Shown here piece after piece: positions 51,077-63,800 of a stretch of DNA of 64,000 nucleotides (the first letter of the stretch is position 1; every line of letters begins with the position of its first letter). Location of the stretch: the NCBI GenBank assembly GCA_023055505.1, contig JALIRH010000044.1, positions 3,968,001-4,032,000 on the forward strand. Reading direction: 5' to 3'. The position numbers and the translations under genes were made by a program. The notes beneath the pieces were generated by a model. It saw only the letters and a list, made by a program, of their open reading frames with translations, made no database searches and had not been told where the DNA came from. The DNA is from Callipepla californica brunnescens. Lineage: Eukaryota > Chordata > Aves > Galliformes > Odontophoridae.

Positions 51077-52020
51077 ATGGCTGCAGCAGAGGGAGCCGTC
51101 CTACCAGCTATGGGGAGCCTGGTGCTAGAGATCCGTTCCCTGCTAACTATGAAAGAGCATTTCCAGAACGAAGTTCAGCAGTTAAACTTCATCAACTGCA
51201 TTATTTCTGTTGTTCTAGACTATCTAGACCGCTAGTATCCACCGGCTCTAATGAAGCCCTGATTTTTGCTGAATATTATATAACTCCTTACCCTGTACAA
51301 ATAGATGCCACGAGTAAAATGACATTTTTATCTTTCAGAACTCTATCCTGCAAAAGAATCCTTTAACACTCAAGTGCCTGATGTTCTAGGCACCAGCTGT
51401 CAGACACCAGCCCAGAGATGTGCATCATCTCTTACAGACAGTACAGCTGTATGTTGACATTATGCTACATAACCAGACTGTGTTCTGCAGATGTTCACCT
51501 GTCCATGGTATAGCTTTCTTCATGCAAGAGCCTGTGCTATATGGAAAGTTGCAACTTAATTTGCTCTTAGGATTGTGATTTACTAGTACCCCTATGTGAG
51601 AAAGGAGAAAGAAGATGACAAAGACAGGGCCTGCAAGAAGCTCATCTTTGATGCATTGCACTTGCTCTACAATAGCAACAAAGTGAGTGAACTGCAGAAT
51701 ATAAAAGGGAGGAAATGCTTCTAGTTCTTCATGGGATCCTTTATCTTTTGTTTCTCTAATGTATTAGCTTTTTTCAGGTTTGGTAATTCTTCATCTGCAG
51801 AAAAAAACAAACTGGAGAAAGAGCCCTTTGTGGAAACTGTGAAACAAAATATCTTCCATTCCTTCTACACACTGCTTTAAAATTTATCTTCAGTGTCAGA
51901 GAGCAAGCCTGCAGTCAGCGAGATCCCACAGTCCAATGTATCCTGGCCTACGTAAAGCGGGATGCTGCAGAGATGAGGAGCCCCTCTACTTCCTTACATG
52001 GAAAATGCTGAAAGCTAACC
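51077..52020 (+). pseudogene. Unidentified gene-like cluster, possibly a decayed gene
   Basis: An ATG in good context (GCAGCCATGG, 51,077) opens a 52-codon frame beginning MAAAEGAVLPAMGSLVLEIR and ending at TAG 51,233-51,235. Further protein-like pieces follow splice-like signals. After TTTTTATCTTTCAG (51,338) comes ELYPAKESFNTQVPDVLG. After TTTACTAG (about 51,586) comes YPYVRKEKEDDKDRACKKLI, ending at AAA|GTGAGT (about 51,683). After GCTTTTTTCAG (about 51,778) comes FGNSSSAEKNKLEKEPFVET. The pieces do not join in one frame as far as I can tell, and I do not recognise the protein. It may be a decayed gene, a small real gene with different junctions, or coincidence. Confidence 0.22.
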
Positions 52021-55000
52021 CCTGAAGGATGGCACTCAGCCTAAAGAATATGTAGGTATTGAGAGTACCTACAGACAGTTTTTTTGGGTTTTTTTTTGGT
52101 TAGAGTAGATTAAGAACTAGAAAAGCAAAGTGCATTAATTAAGTTCCTTGCTCACCAGACATGTGGGGATTGGCTTTTATCCACCATCTCCACATAAAAT
52201 CAGGGGCCCTACTGCAAGCAGTACATTATAAGCAATAGATTCATCTTTGTCTATTCATATGTAGTACAGCTGATGCTATTAAACTGTGATATCATCAACT
52301 GATAAACATCAGCTCTTGGATAAAAAACAGTGGGTTCAAGCCAGGACAGAAGCAAGATAGAAACACACTTGGGAATTTGTTGGGGAGACATTCCTCTTCA
52401 TTGAGGTATTGCCGCTTCAGCATCCACCTGGTCTCCTCCTGCCTCTGGGCAGCAAAGCACTACCAGTGGCCAAGAATAGTTTTTCTATATCATAAGCTGG
52501 CTGGTAGGATGTATCATTCTTCCTGGAACCATCAAAGCACAATAATCCAGGATTTTTTCTGCACTGTTGAAATACCTGTGACCAACAGCACATGGGCCAC
52601 CCAGGAGCTCCAGCTGAATCAACAAAGCATAGCAACTTGCCTCTTTCATGGTAAGGGATGGATAAATGACGACACAGTGCACTGGAGCTTCTTGTTCTAT
52701 ATTGGCACTACATGGACCCACTTTAAGGACCTGACTGTGATCTGAAAGGGCTGAAGATATAAGCTGTTTACTGATAACTAATGGTAACAGCTATCAGTGA
52801 AAACAGTTTGGCTTTGCAGAGGGAATAAGCCAACCCAGGAATCCAGCGTTTACCATCGTTTTCTGGGAGGGTCCAAATAGATTCTGTTCTGTGGTGAACT
52901 GGAATCATGTGAAAATTTTAGATCCTACTAATCATGAAAAATAAGAGATGTGAAAAGACTTCTGTTAGAAGACTGAATTATTTGCCAATTTAAATTAAAT
53001 TTGGCAATATGTTTAGCCTGAAACAGGTACAGATGAGAAAAAATTAGGACATTTGAAACATTTTCTATTTGATTAAAAAAAAAATAGTAGTTCTGTTATT
53101 CTTCACTTCTGAAAGTTACTTTTTCAATTGACCTGAAGGATTAAACACTTCAAACTAAATTAAAATTTTACAAACAAATAAATATTATCTGTTTATTGCA
53201 CAGCCTCTGGGCACTGGATGTTCAGAATATGCTTTACTTTTTTCCCCACCCTTTCTGATCTGTTCTCTCAATCTGTAGCATTTTTGTCCCTTGATTGTTA
53301 ACAATAGCACCAGAAATCCATATGCTTCCTGTTTCTTACCTCCTACAAAAAAGGTAAACCACAGAAATTCTCACACGCACAAAATAAACACAAGATATAT
53401 CTGGTTGATCTCATATTTTTTCTAATAGCTTTTTGGCTTGGTTGCTTTAGGATGAATTATTAACCTGAAAAAGGGCAGACCCTAGCTGAAATGACAAATT
53501 GCTGGGCTGTACAGCTGGATTCCCATCTCAGGCTGGTGTAAATCTGGAGTGATTCCATTGGAGTCCAAGAATCCTTCCAGGGACATCACACTTATGTAGC
53601 TGGTGAAGCACAATTGTGCACCTATGGCTTTGGAAAGCCTGGCTCCTCCTCTCCTCTGAGAGAAAAGAAGACAGAAAAGCTGGGCAAGTTGCACAGTTTC
53701 CTAGCAGTTACATACATTATTAAGATGATGTTCAAAGACAACAAATCATCAGTCAGAGGTGTTCCAGTTTGACATAAGATCAGAGAGTGCAAGAGAAGAA
53801 GATGAAACAAGTATTTCACCTAGTTTCTCCTGCAAAACACAAAAATGTCACAAAATGAAATCCTCTCAACCTTTTTCAGAGCAGTTCTGGAGAGCCAAAT
53901 GGCTCTTCCTTTATCAACTGAGTAAGCAGCTGACATCCTACTGGTATTTACAAGTCTGTCATCCCAACCCTTACTCATTTCCTAACACGTTTACATGTTT
54001 GATGTAACCATTCTTCCTCATTATCAGAGAAAATTTCTACATGTAGATACTCTCATCTCGCAGCTCACAGTATTATCTGAAGCCAGATAACCACTATACT
54101 TAATTAATTTACTACTGTTGTGATATTGTGTAACCTGGAACACACACTCAAGTTTCATGGAACATTTATGTACATTATTTACACCAATCTCTGCTCAGCA
54201 AAAATGTCAACATCTGCTAAGTATTCACTCAGAACCTCTGCAGAGCACAAAAGGACTGCTGGAACAAGGCCTGCCTACAGCACTATTTATACAGATACAG
54301 ACAGTTCTAGCACGGCTCCTGGTTATTCAGGATGATTCATATCACAGCAGAGCTTTACTGTTAATCCTCCAGCTTTCCATAGGAGAAAAACATTAACCGT
54401 GCCATCTAGATTTAAAGCAACATTTAAAAACTAGCAGCAAGTCAGAGCATATGCTTTGTGTACTGGTTCTTCTTTTAGTCTTATTTGGAAGTTCAGCTCT
54501 GACTGAGGCCCAGCCAGTGAATGCTGCCCTTTTGCCTCTCTGTCTGTTGGCATCTCAACGGGAGCATCAAGTCTCTGCCACTTTGCAGTGGCACACACAC
54601 ACTGCAAGTGCATTGGGTGAAAAAAGTTGCTCCTAGCCAGGTACACACAGTGTTTTGTGGAGGAGGTGGTCAGAATACTGGTACCTGCTGAAGAAAGGGC
54701 TAAGGGACTTACTGGTGTATCAGCCTTATACAATGCACAGTTTGAAATGATTTTTTTTTCTCTTAGAGTAACCCTGCTTGCTTAGTTTGAGCAAGCAGTC
54801 CTACAGATTTGCAAGCATGTTCTCTTCAGTAAGGTAAGCTCAGCATACATTTCAACATGATTTTCAGGAGTTGGAAGGAAGAGTTTCAAGCCATTCTTTT
54901 GCATAGTGCACAGATTTGATGTTATTCTGTCACTTGCATGTGAAAATGACTGTGTGTAAATAGTTTCATTCCTGCACAAAGTTGTACCCACAGGGAAATA

Positions 55001-58000
55001 ATAACTAAGTTTCACCATTCCTAAGAAATAATTTCCACCCATAATTCCCTTGAAGACCAGTGGTTTTTAGTAATCTGAGTATTTCATTATATAAACCTGA
55101 ATCTTTAATACATTAAACTTAAAGCAAAGCTCTTTAACCAGGATCTTAAACATCATTATCTCATCTCATCTATAATTCTGTTTCTAAGCATAAATAAAGT
55201 GTATTCTGTTGGGCAGCAGATATCCTAGAAGTTCCTAATTAATCACAGATCAACAAATAAGCAGGTTAAAATGACTGCATCGTCTTCACCTTGGAAGCAG
55301 CTTTTTGCTTCGTTCAGTTATAGAAAAAGTTGATGACAGTATCTCACCTTTAATCAGTTCTCAGATAACATCTTTACCCCAAGTCTTAAGTCACACAGAA
55401 TTCTTGTTGTTACCTGCTACACACCTCTTGTGTGCAGAAATTGAACTTGGTGATTCTTATATGTTTCTGAGGCTGCCGTGCTGAAGACATGAAACCTTCA
55501 ACAGTAATTAAAGTTTGAAAGAATCTATTGCTCATTGGGAAGATGGACTAAACATGCTCTCTCTTCGATTTCTTTGTAAATTCAACAAAAATTCAAAGAA
55601 CAGATCAAAATAACTTTAATCCCAATGGAAAATGTCACAACAGGTTGTCTTCACAACTCACCACTGCCACTGTCATACACAGCCCCTGTTGTCCCACACT
55701 CAATCCTATTAAGTTCCCATTTACCCTCGAGTCAACTATCACTGATGGCAGAGGGAACCTATGGAGGTTCTCTGAACACTGGTAGTAGTAACTGCCAAAT
55801 CCTGACTCTCCTGGAAACACAGAGCGTTTGCCTTCACAGCTGCCATTTCTTAGGAAAGAAACCATTGTGTTCCCATATTCCACAGAACCAATTACATCCC
55901 TACAGTGATTTCTGCAAAAGCAGATCTTAAGCAATTGGCTCTCTGACTGTGAGAGGCGATGTAATTTCAGGCTCTGACTTTAGAAATTCTTAAAACTGAA
56001 ATAAATGAACAATCCCAAATCTATATAGGATTTTGGATTTTTCTTCTTAGTAAAAGCTGCAAAATTTCTCTGCAGTCTTGAAGAGATTTATAGATCCGTA
56101 ACTAAGGAGAAGCTTGAGTAACTATGTGGAAGAGAAACTCTGTGGCACTAGCAGCTATTAAGAGTGGATTTCCTGAGATGTAAAAAACAACACATCTCCC
56201 AACATAAGGGCTAGTCTGATTTTTCAAATGCTCACAGACAACAATACAGATGGTCAGGACATGGAAAAATGTCCCCAGCTGTCATGTGTGGTACTTTTTT
56301 TTCCATTTGACAGGAAAGAAGAAGAGAACAGTGCACAGTAGTAAAGAAAACAATACTGACTTACTGCTCACATGCAGATTCCAACAAAGAGTAATGAAGC
56401 ATGAGTGGACATGGAAGAAGCACAGGAATCCCTGCTGGCTTTAAATGACTAGTTGCATAATAAATGTAACAAACACACACATGTATCTATATGTGTATAT
56501 ATAAATGCATAGTGGAAATAGAATTGTCATTCAATTGCATTACACAGCAGAGCAAGTAGCAGCAACTCACACTGGAAAGGACGCCAACGAGTGTCCTAAG
56601 AGACTTCTAAGATGGTTTCTGTTGACTGCGCATGCTCTCTGCACCTGTCAACCTGTCTGCAATGGGATGCTTCCAGCAGTCAGAACAGAGAAAGCCAGCC
56701 TCAGCACTCTCAGGACATAGGGTGGCACTGAGCTTCAGAGAGCAGTGTGCTACAGTACAGAGCTCCAAGTGCCCCATAACTTAAACCATGGAGCATGGAA
56801 ACTGCCTGATGTCTCATGCTGTACTGTAAACAACACCCTGACCAAAAAAGCAGCTCAAACCACTGTAGTAGGTAGTTGAAGTTGCCAAATAATGTTGCAG
56901 GGGGAGGACGGCAGATGGAAGGAAACAAGGGAAACTTATCCAGTTTATACAAACTAACTGAAATAAGATCTGGAAGCCAAGAATCTCATTCCCTTTTTGC
57001 TCCCAGCATATGCTGATTCTTTTCATAACAGCTTTTTGTCAAAATCTCAAAGTGCAGCATTGTTTCAACTGACATATTTCATAAATATCTATTTGGAATA
57101 GTTTTTCCCAGGAAGACATTTTTCTTCTCCTCCCCTTCAAATCTTGTTTTCAGCTAGAAGCAGCTCTTTGCTTGAAAGGTAATTTTATGTCATAAAATTA
57201 AATTATAGAACATCTTAGAAGGTTCTGAAAAAATGAATACATGTCCCCTCTTACCAGTAACATTTTTATGTCATGAGGAAAAATATGTTTTGGTTTATGT
57301 TTTAAAACACCCTAACAAACTAAACAAATAATTCACAGGCCCAAGCAGATCTCATTTCTTTTTTTGCAAAGTGTCCGATGGTCCTGGTTTCAACAAGGCA
57401 AATGGGCTTCTTTAGGAGGCAGTGCACAGTGCTAGCTGCTATCATGCATTAATCCTGGCATACCTGAACCCTGACAAACTGTTATTTTATAAGTGGATCT
57501 TTATATTAGATCTTTGTGAAACCACATAAACTCTTTCCCTTCCAAAGCTCAATAAACAGCTTAGTCAAGGTTTTGACTATCTGCTTCATTTAATTACACA
57601 TCCCTTGATTTATGGTTCAGGAAGGGCTGTAAATGAGGACATCACATTTGCAATCCAACCTCAAAATGTTTTCAAAATCAGCAACAAAAATCCTCACAAG
57701 AAGTCTTATGAAAACAATCCCCCAGGGAGCCAGATGCAGCGCAGCCTAGCTGGTTTCTGTGTTTACTGAACAGGAGAGATGAATGGCTGACTTTGATTTT
57801 TTCATAGGTGTGCAAATAAGGAGCATTAGACTTGCTTATTCTGAAGTGTTTACCTTCATCTGTCAGTGCTGGGAGCCGAACACGAGGCCCTGTGCCCCAG
57901 GAGAGGCATGTGCCAGGAGATATACGGCTGAGTTAATGTGGCTTGGCAGCACTACATGGTAACAGAAAGGCAGGCTATCAATTCATAGAAGCAGTAGGCA

Positions 58001-60459
58001 GCAGAAGTCATAAAACAGTTTCTAGATGCACAATCAACCCATCTCAGTCAGAAATAAGTCTCCAGTTAGCAGATAAAGCAACAGCAAAACGTGAGACAAA
58101 AGTCTGAAGAAATCCACACCAAAGCCCTGCTCCCACTACACCCGGCTGTGGGATACCATCTGCCTAGATCCACAGGAAGCTGTTCACTCTGTCATACCAC
58201 CCCTACATACAGCTGGACAAGAAAAATGCCAGGTAGGAATAATCCCAAATAATTATGCTCATGAATAGCAATTTCAAAAGAAGATCTGGGATATGGGATA
58301 AACACAGTATATACATAAACTTCAGTATATACAATCTTGTATTATTCAAGTTGTATTTTTGTTCATATAGCAAACGTCAAAACTGTACTGGACTATTATG
58401 ATCCACTACATAAATACACCCAATGATTCCCACAGTGATGCTAGAGTACATAGTCAGGCTGTACTGTAGCTTCTAAAGTTAGCCTGAGCGTCTTTCCAAA
58501 TACCTGTGGGTGACACAGAACCCATCACTCCTTGACAAGTTATTCCACTGGTGAATTATATCCTATTATATAAACTGTTAAAATAATTTTTCTTACTAAC
58601 ATACTAAAACAGAAATCTCTCCCTTTGGGGAATGCTTTCTTTTAACCTAGGTAAGATTAAGACTTTGAGCTTCATAAGCCTTTTGATCTAAGGCAGGTGT
58701 TCAAGACTTCCAATCATTCTTTTCAAATTTTAAAGGACTGGGAGAAGAGACACAACACCCTTAAAGGAACCAGCACAACAACTAGTCCTACTTTGAGCTG
58801 GCCAATAAAGATTGTATTTTTTTAGTCAGAAACATTCTGCTGGGAGCTATTGGCTCACCCACATGCTGTGCAGTGGTCATGGGGAAACTTCAAGCAAGGA
58901 GCCGGTGTGCACAGTGGGACCCCTGACCACCCTGAGGCAGAAGCTGCAAGCAAGTGCAAAGGTCTCCAGCTGGCAACCATGACATAAAGAAATATGGCAC
59001 TGAAGTTTCTCCTATAGGACAATCGCATCAAGGGTGTAAGAGTGATTCTCACAAGTCTTTGGTAAAGTTTTTGGGTTTTTTTTATAGGACATTTTGGAAT
59101 GTTAATATTGCACGTATGATAAAAATAAAAATGACATATCCTATGTATTTTTTACAAAAGTGAATTCTTGTTTGTCTCTCACCCCTAGATTTTTCAGTGA
59201 AGGTTTCATTAAGGTTATAAACGGAGGTAACAAACTTCCCTTATCCTTCTTGCCATTCCTGAGATGATATTCTGGCAGCAAGCAGAGCTTTAAGGCAGAA
59301 AGTTTAAAATAACTCCTTCAACTGCAAAGGTTTACTTAAGAAAAATGCTTCTAATGTTTCTTTCTAAACATCAAAGACAGTATTTCTGTCTAGTTAATCT
59401 TGAACCAAATCACTGGATCCACATCTCCTTCAGAGAGAACGCAGAGAGAAGTCTTACCATTCCCACGCTGGCTCACTCCCTCTGAGGCTGAGAGGAAAGG
59501 CCAGGCCACTTGCAAGTGGCTGATGAACTGGCTGATGGGCAGGAGGGCAGACAAGAGGGCAGGCAGCGTGATGGCCAGTGTACAACTGTGCTGAAGCCAC
59601 GTGGCTCGCTGCACGAAGCACTCTGTGGGGGCTCGCTTTGTGCGCTGCAGTCTGGAGAGGCAGGCACCCCGCTTCTGTTCTCACACACTCTATATTAAAT
59701 GGGCTTTTGTTAGGGTTATAGTTAAGATTAATGCAGCTCAGTGAAGTACCAGCTTAGTGATTCTTCGTTTGATGGGTACAATGCAAAACTGGACAAGTAA
59801 TTAGAATATCTCTCCCCCTACAACTTAATGTATTCCTGAAATTCAAAGTACTGTACAATAGTAAACAGCTGTTGCTGATACTACAGTTATTTCCCACATA
59901 TTGAAATGCTTTTGATTCAGATATACAGGAAAACTATGAGTTAATCTACCGGTTACTCTGAAATTGGAAAAGCTGCATTTTACCATTTCCTTAGTACCAG
60001 CCAGTGTGCATCAAAAACCTGTGCAAAACTGTTCCCTTCTGGTACTAGGATCCAGGCTGCCTTTAAGCATAGAAAAGATTGGGTTTGAATTCAGGCGTCA
60101 TTTTCTTTGCCTCCTTCACAGAAGAACCAAGAGCCTTCACTGGAGCCAGGCCAGGGCACCATGCTGAGGCACACCTCCCTCCACTCCTCAACTTGGGAAC
60201 AACAGGGAGATAGCTGCAAAATGGTGTCTGGCTGGTGTACCTCTTTAATACTTTGAGCGATTTAGTTTCCAAAAGCCTTCTTTTTCTTTATATAATTTCA
60301 TAATAGGAAAATATTGGAAATAAGATGAGGTGCCTTTAAGAGCACACTGCAATTTCAGGTGAATTATGCTATGAAACAAAAACAATAAAAGAACATTTAT
60401 CTCAAGACCTAAAGTTCTGAGCATCAGTTTCTAGGCCTTGCAGGGGTAGAAAATCTTAG
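52021..60459. other. Intergenic, about 8.4 kb without a recognised gene
   Basis: Open frames at 52,377-52,745 on both strands overlap and show no family pattern. About 53,500-53,570 has the flavour of a very old amniote repeat. Candidate regulatory blocks are noted at 57,550-57,960, and a GC-rich island of about 300 bases at 59,400-59,700. Confidence 0.45.
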
Positions 60460-60890
60460 CTACAAAAGTGCAAGATGGAAAAAACAAATCTCCAAAACTT
60501 TTGCTCTTAAAAACTGTAGATTTTTCAGTAGTAATGAAAATACAATTTCCTGATTTTTCTGAGTTTGATTTATGATTTTTGAATTTGATAACGCTATGTG
60601 TATTATTTTCCTAGTAAGAGGTAGAATCATTCTCTCCAGTAAATATTTTCGTATTGCTCGCTCTGTGTACTTTAGGTAGGTCATCCCCACCACCCTTGTC
60701 ATTGTGTGCTCTCCCAGCACCCCTACCAGTGCTGCATGTAAACTCTTTGGCTGAACCAGCTGCCTAATGAACGTGCAAGGCAACACCAGAACAGGTTGGC
60801 CCATGAGAGTACTCTGAATTCTGGCATGCTGTTCCAGAAGACCCAATTCAATCACTTTCTGAATATGCTCTTCTGCAGCCTGAGGACTCT
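60460..60890 (-). other. Unidentified protein-like open frame
   Basis: Minus-strand open frame of 131 codons from a GTG at 60,855. In-frame sequence continues upstream to about 60,890 (PQAAEEHIQKV). Its first 85 residues read like a folded protein (IELGLLEQHARIQSTLMGQP, GVLGEHTMTRVVGMTYLKYT), while the rest is ordinary AT-rich translation. Just upstream GAGTCCTCAG could serve as an acceptor. I recognise no family and see no convincing donor. It may be an orphan exon, a retrocopy fragment or chance. Confidence 0.2.
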
Positions 60891-63800
60891 ATTTGGTTCA
60901 ACAACCTACTAGAGACCATCTAGCACAGCCTACCATATTTTACATACAATTCTGATGTCTCTAGCACAGCCTTTTTTATAGGTAGATCAGGGCAACAAGG
61001 GAAAGAAAAGCACTGAAGAAATCTGATTAAATACTTTCCTTTCCCTATCAGCAAGTTTTTCAACTTTGAAACTTCTTGTCCTTCAGATTCAATCAAATTA
61101 ACAGCTGCCTACATCCCACTCATGCAAAAATTGAAACTCAGCAGAGAATGAATGAATGGATTGTGGACGAAAGCATATTTTGTCCTCAGCTGAAGAGTGT
61201 CCCCTGTTGCTCTGTAACAGACAACCAATGATGTGAGTATAACATTCTGAGTCAGACTTAACAGAATGCCATTCACTTACTAAAAAAGAATCAGAAAAAA
61301 CACCTAGTTCCACTGTCACTTTCTGATATCACAAGAGATCTTCTCTGCCTTCAATGTCTTGCAGTAGAAATACACAAGATGAGTTGAGGGAAAGAGTATT
61401 AACTTAATTTTACATCTAGTCACAGAAACACCAAGATAATTATTCCTTCTCAGTGATGGGGAGTTAAACTCAAACATACTGAATCCTACAACAGAACTTT
61501 ATCTGCTTTCCAGACCATTTGCATCTTGTTCTTAACTTCTTATCAGTATTTCTAAAGCAATTTTAGAACTCTAGTAGAAAAAAACACAAACAAACAAAAA
61601 AGCAAAATATAACCTATTCTTATTTATGCTACAGTGGACTTCATAAAAGGAGTAGAAAATATTACATGCAGATAATTAAGAGGTTATAAGCACTTCTTAC
61701 ATTGCTGTCTGATTTACTTCTTTAGAAGTCAGTGAGCTTATTTTCTGTGGGCACTGCAGGGCTTTCATGAGCCGAAACTTTATCGTTTCCAAAGGAATGA
61801 ATCCACTCCCTTTTGACCCTAGACATATCTGTATCCTAACAACTACACAAAACAATAGCAAAGTGTGACTAAACGTGAATGGCAATGTACTGCTGACAAG
61901 CTCTGACCATTAACATTTTTCTTTCTGTTTAACTCAGCAGGCGAAAGGCAGCTAACAGAAGCCGTCTGCTGTTATGAGCACTCACAAGCATTTCATTGTG
62001 AGCATGCAAAGAAAATGAGCACAATTCTCTCTGAGAATGCTACTTTCTAGGTTTTCATTATATCTTTACAGATTAATTGTGAATAAATGCAAACAGCATA
62101 TTTAGAAACAGGACACTTTCTTCTGTTGAGACCTTAGAAGCCTGCAACCCAAGCAGGTGAAATAATTGAGATGTACAAGGCCAACATCTGCTGTGCAATT
62201 GTACTAATATGATTAGTTTTGCCACGGTGTTACTAAAAGAAGGATATAGTCCTTTTATAGCTTAATTGATCACATTTAGATGTTAGTGAACTCTGAACGC
62301 AATGGGAAACCTTCTGCAGGGGTCAGGAGGGACTGCCCCTCATGATAGCATACAGCCTTATTAACTGCTATCATGATCAGCTCTCCTCCTTTCTGGTGCA
62401 AGTATTAGCTACTCTGGTGATACAGCAAAGCTATGTCCAGCCTTGCCTGCAGTTATGTCTTGAAGGAAAACAATCATCCCTACTCAATTCTCTGAAAAAA
62501 TCACTGTGGGAGCCCATGCTCAGGAATAGGTTCATGGCACCTAACCATGAATGGATGGAAGAACACGTGTGCTGTCCAAAATATGAGCACTATTTCAGAC
62601 AGGGCTCTCTGCTTAGCATTTCCAACTGTTCACTCTGCGCGTCTTCCTGCTCATAACACTGGTTGCTCTGGCTTCTGTTCTGTGTCACCCTCCTTAGTCC
62701 TGCTGCCGTGACTTAGTAATTAACAGTAAATAATGGATTCCGATAAGGAGACTTGGCACTTAGCGTTTTGGGATTACAGTACCTTGTTTTTGGGCATACA
62801 AGTCTGGGAATTCCTTTTGTGCCGTGATCCCCTGTAATCATTAAGGCTGTTACAAGATCAGTCCTCAAAAACTGTTCCAGCCAAGTTAATTAGCTAATAA
62901 CACAGCATTCCCAAAAACATAAAGCTACGCATTTCTCTGTCTACAGATATGATATGAATCAGATCAAATACAGCCTTTGGCTGCTGTAAACTGATATTAG
63001 CACTGAAGTAGATGTACTGATAAAGATCTAGTCAGTAAGATTTATTCAAACATTTTTTCAAAAGACAAATAAAAGCCGTACAACAATGTTCACTTATGAG
63101 AGAGCCTCTTCTGATAAATGTCATTCTGTAGTTCTTTGAATTGTTACTGGAGAGTTCTACAGAACTTAAATATAAAGGGGCAATTTTGAAGTACAAAAAG
63201 TTTAAATAAAGAAAAGCAAATCCCACGCTTGGTGAATTATGGAGAGCCCGTGAAGGGCAGCAAGTGTGAGAATCCAATCCCTGCTCACAGAAAGAGCCCT
63301 ACTGTATGTTCCTCCAAATATTGATGTTTGAAATCCAAAGCACATGTGATGCATTAGGGTGAAACAGGGATTACATACATGCTGCTCTCTGCCCTGCAGT
63401 TCAGGAAAAGTCTTTATGTAATGAAGAACTGAAAGACTTATGAGGGAATCCAATGGACTGTTATCGTGTAAAAATATCGGCACTCTCCAAAGTCAACTCA
63501 CAGTTGCTCAAATGTATGCCGGTATGTGTTTTGTTTTCCAGCAGGCCTGAGAGAGAAGGAGCTCCATTCATGTCAGACCCTGTTAATCTCATACCTACAG
63601 CTCAGCCTGTGTGAATGAAACAGTGACTTGCGAAAGCCACTGCTTTTCTTTCCAGTCAATTCTCAAACATATAAAACCTACCGCAGGAGATCCAAACACA
63701 CTCGAACAATAACAGGCAATTTTGCCAATTACAGAAACTACTTGTAGGCAATAAGAAGGGAACTTTTCATTCAACTAGGGGCTCTGATTTTGGGTCTTGG

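Noticed and set aside
52377..52745. A 122-codon plus-strand frame overlapping two minus-strand frames
   Set aside because: No family pattern on either strand, and the simultaneous openness points to local composition rather than coding.
53500..53570. Possible ancient amniote repeat (GCTGGTGTAAATCTGGAGTG)
   Set aside because: The resemblance to old SINE/LINE tails is only by flavour. Too short and diverged to name. Similar faint hints at 19,490-19,550 and 20,110-20,180.
59700..59725. Telomere-like words (GTTAGGGTTA)
   Set aside because: Only one or two units. No array.
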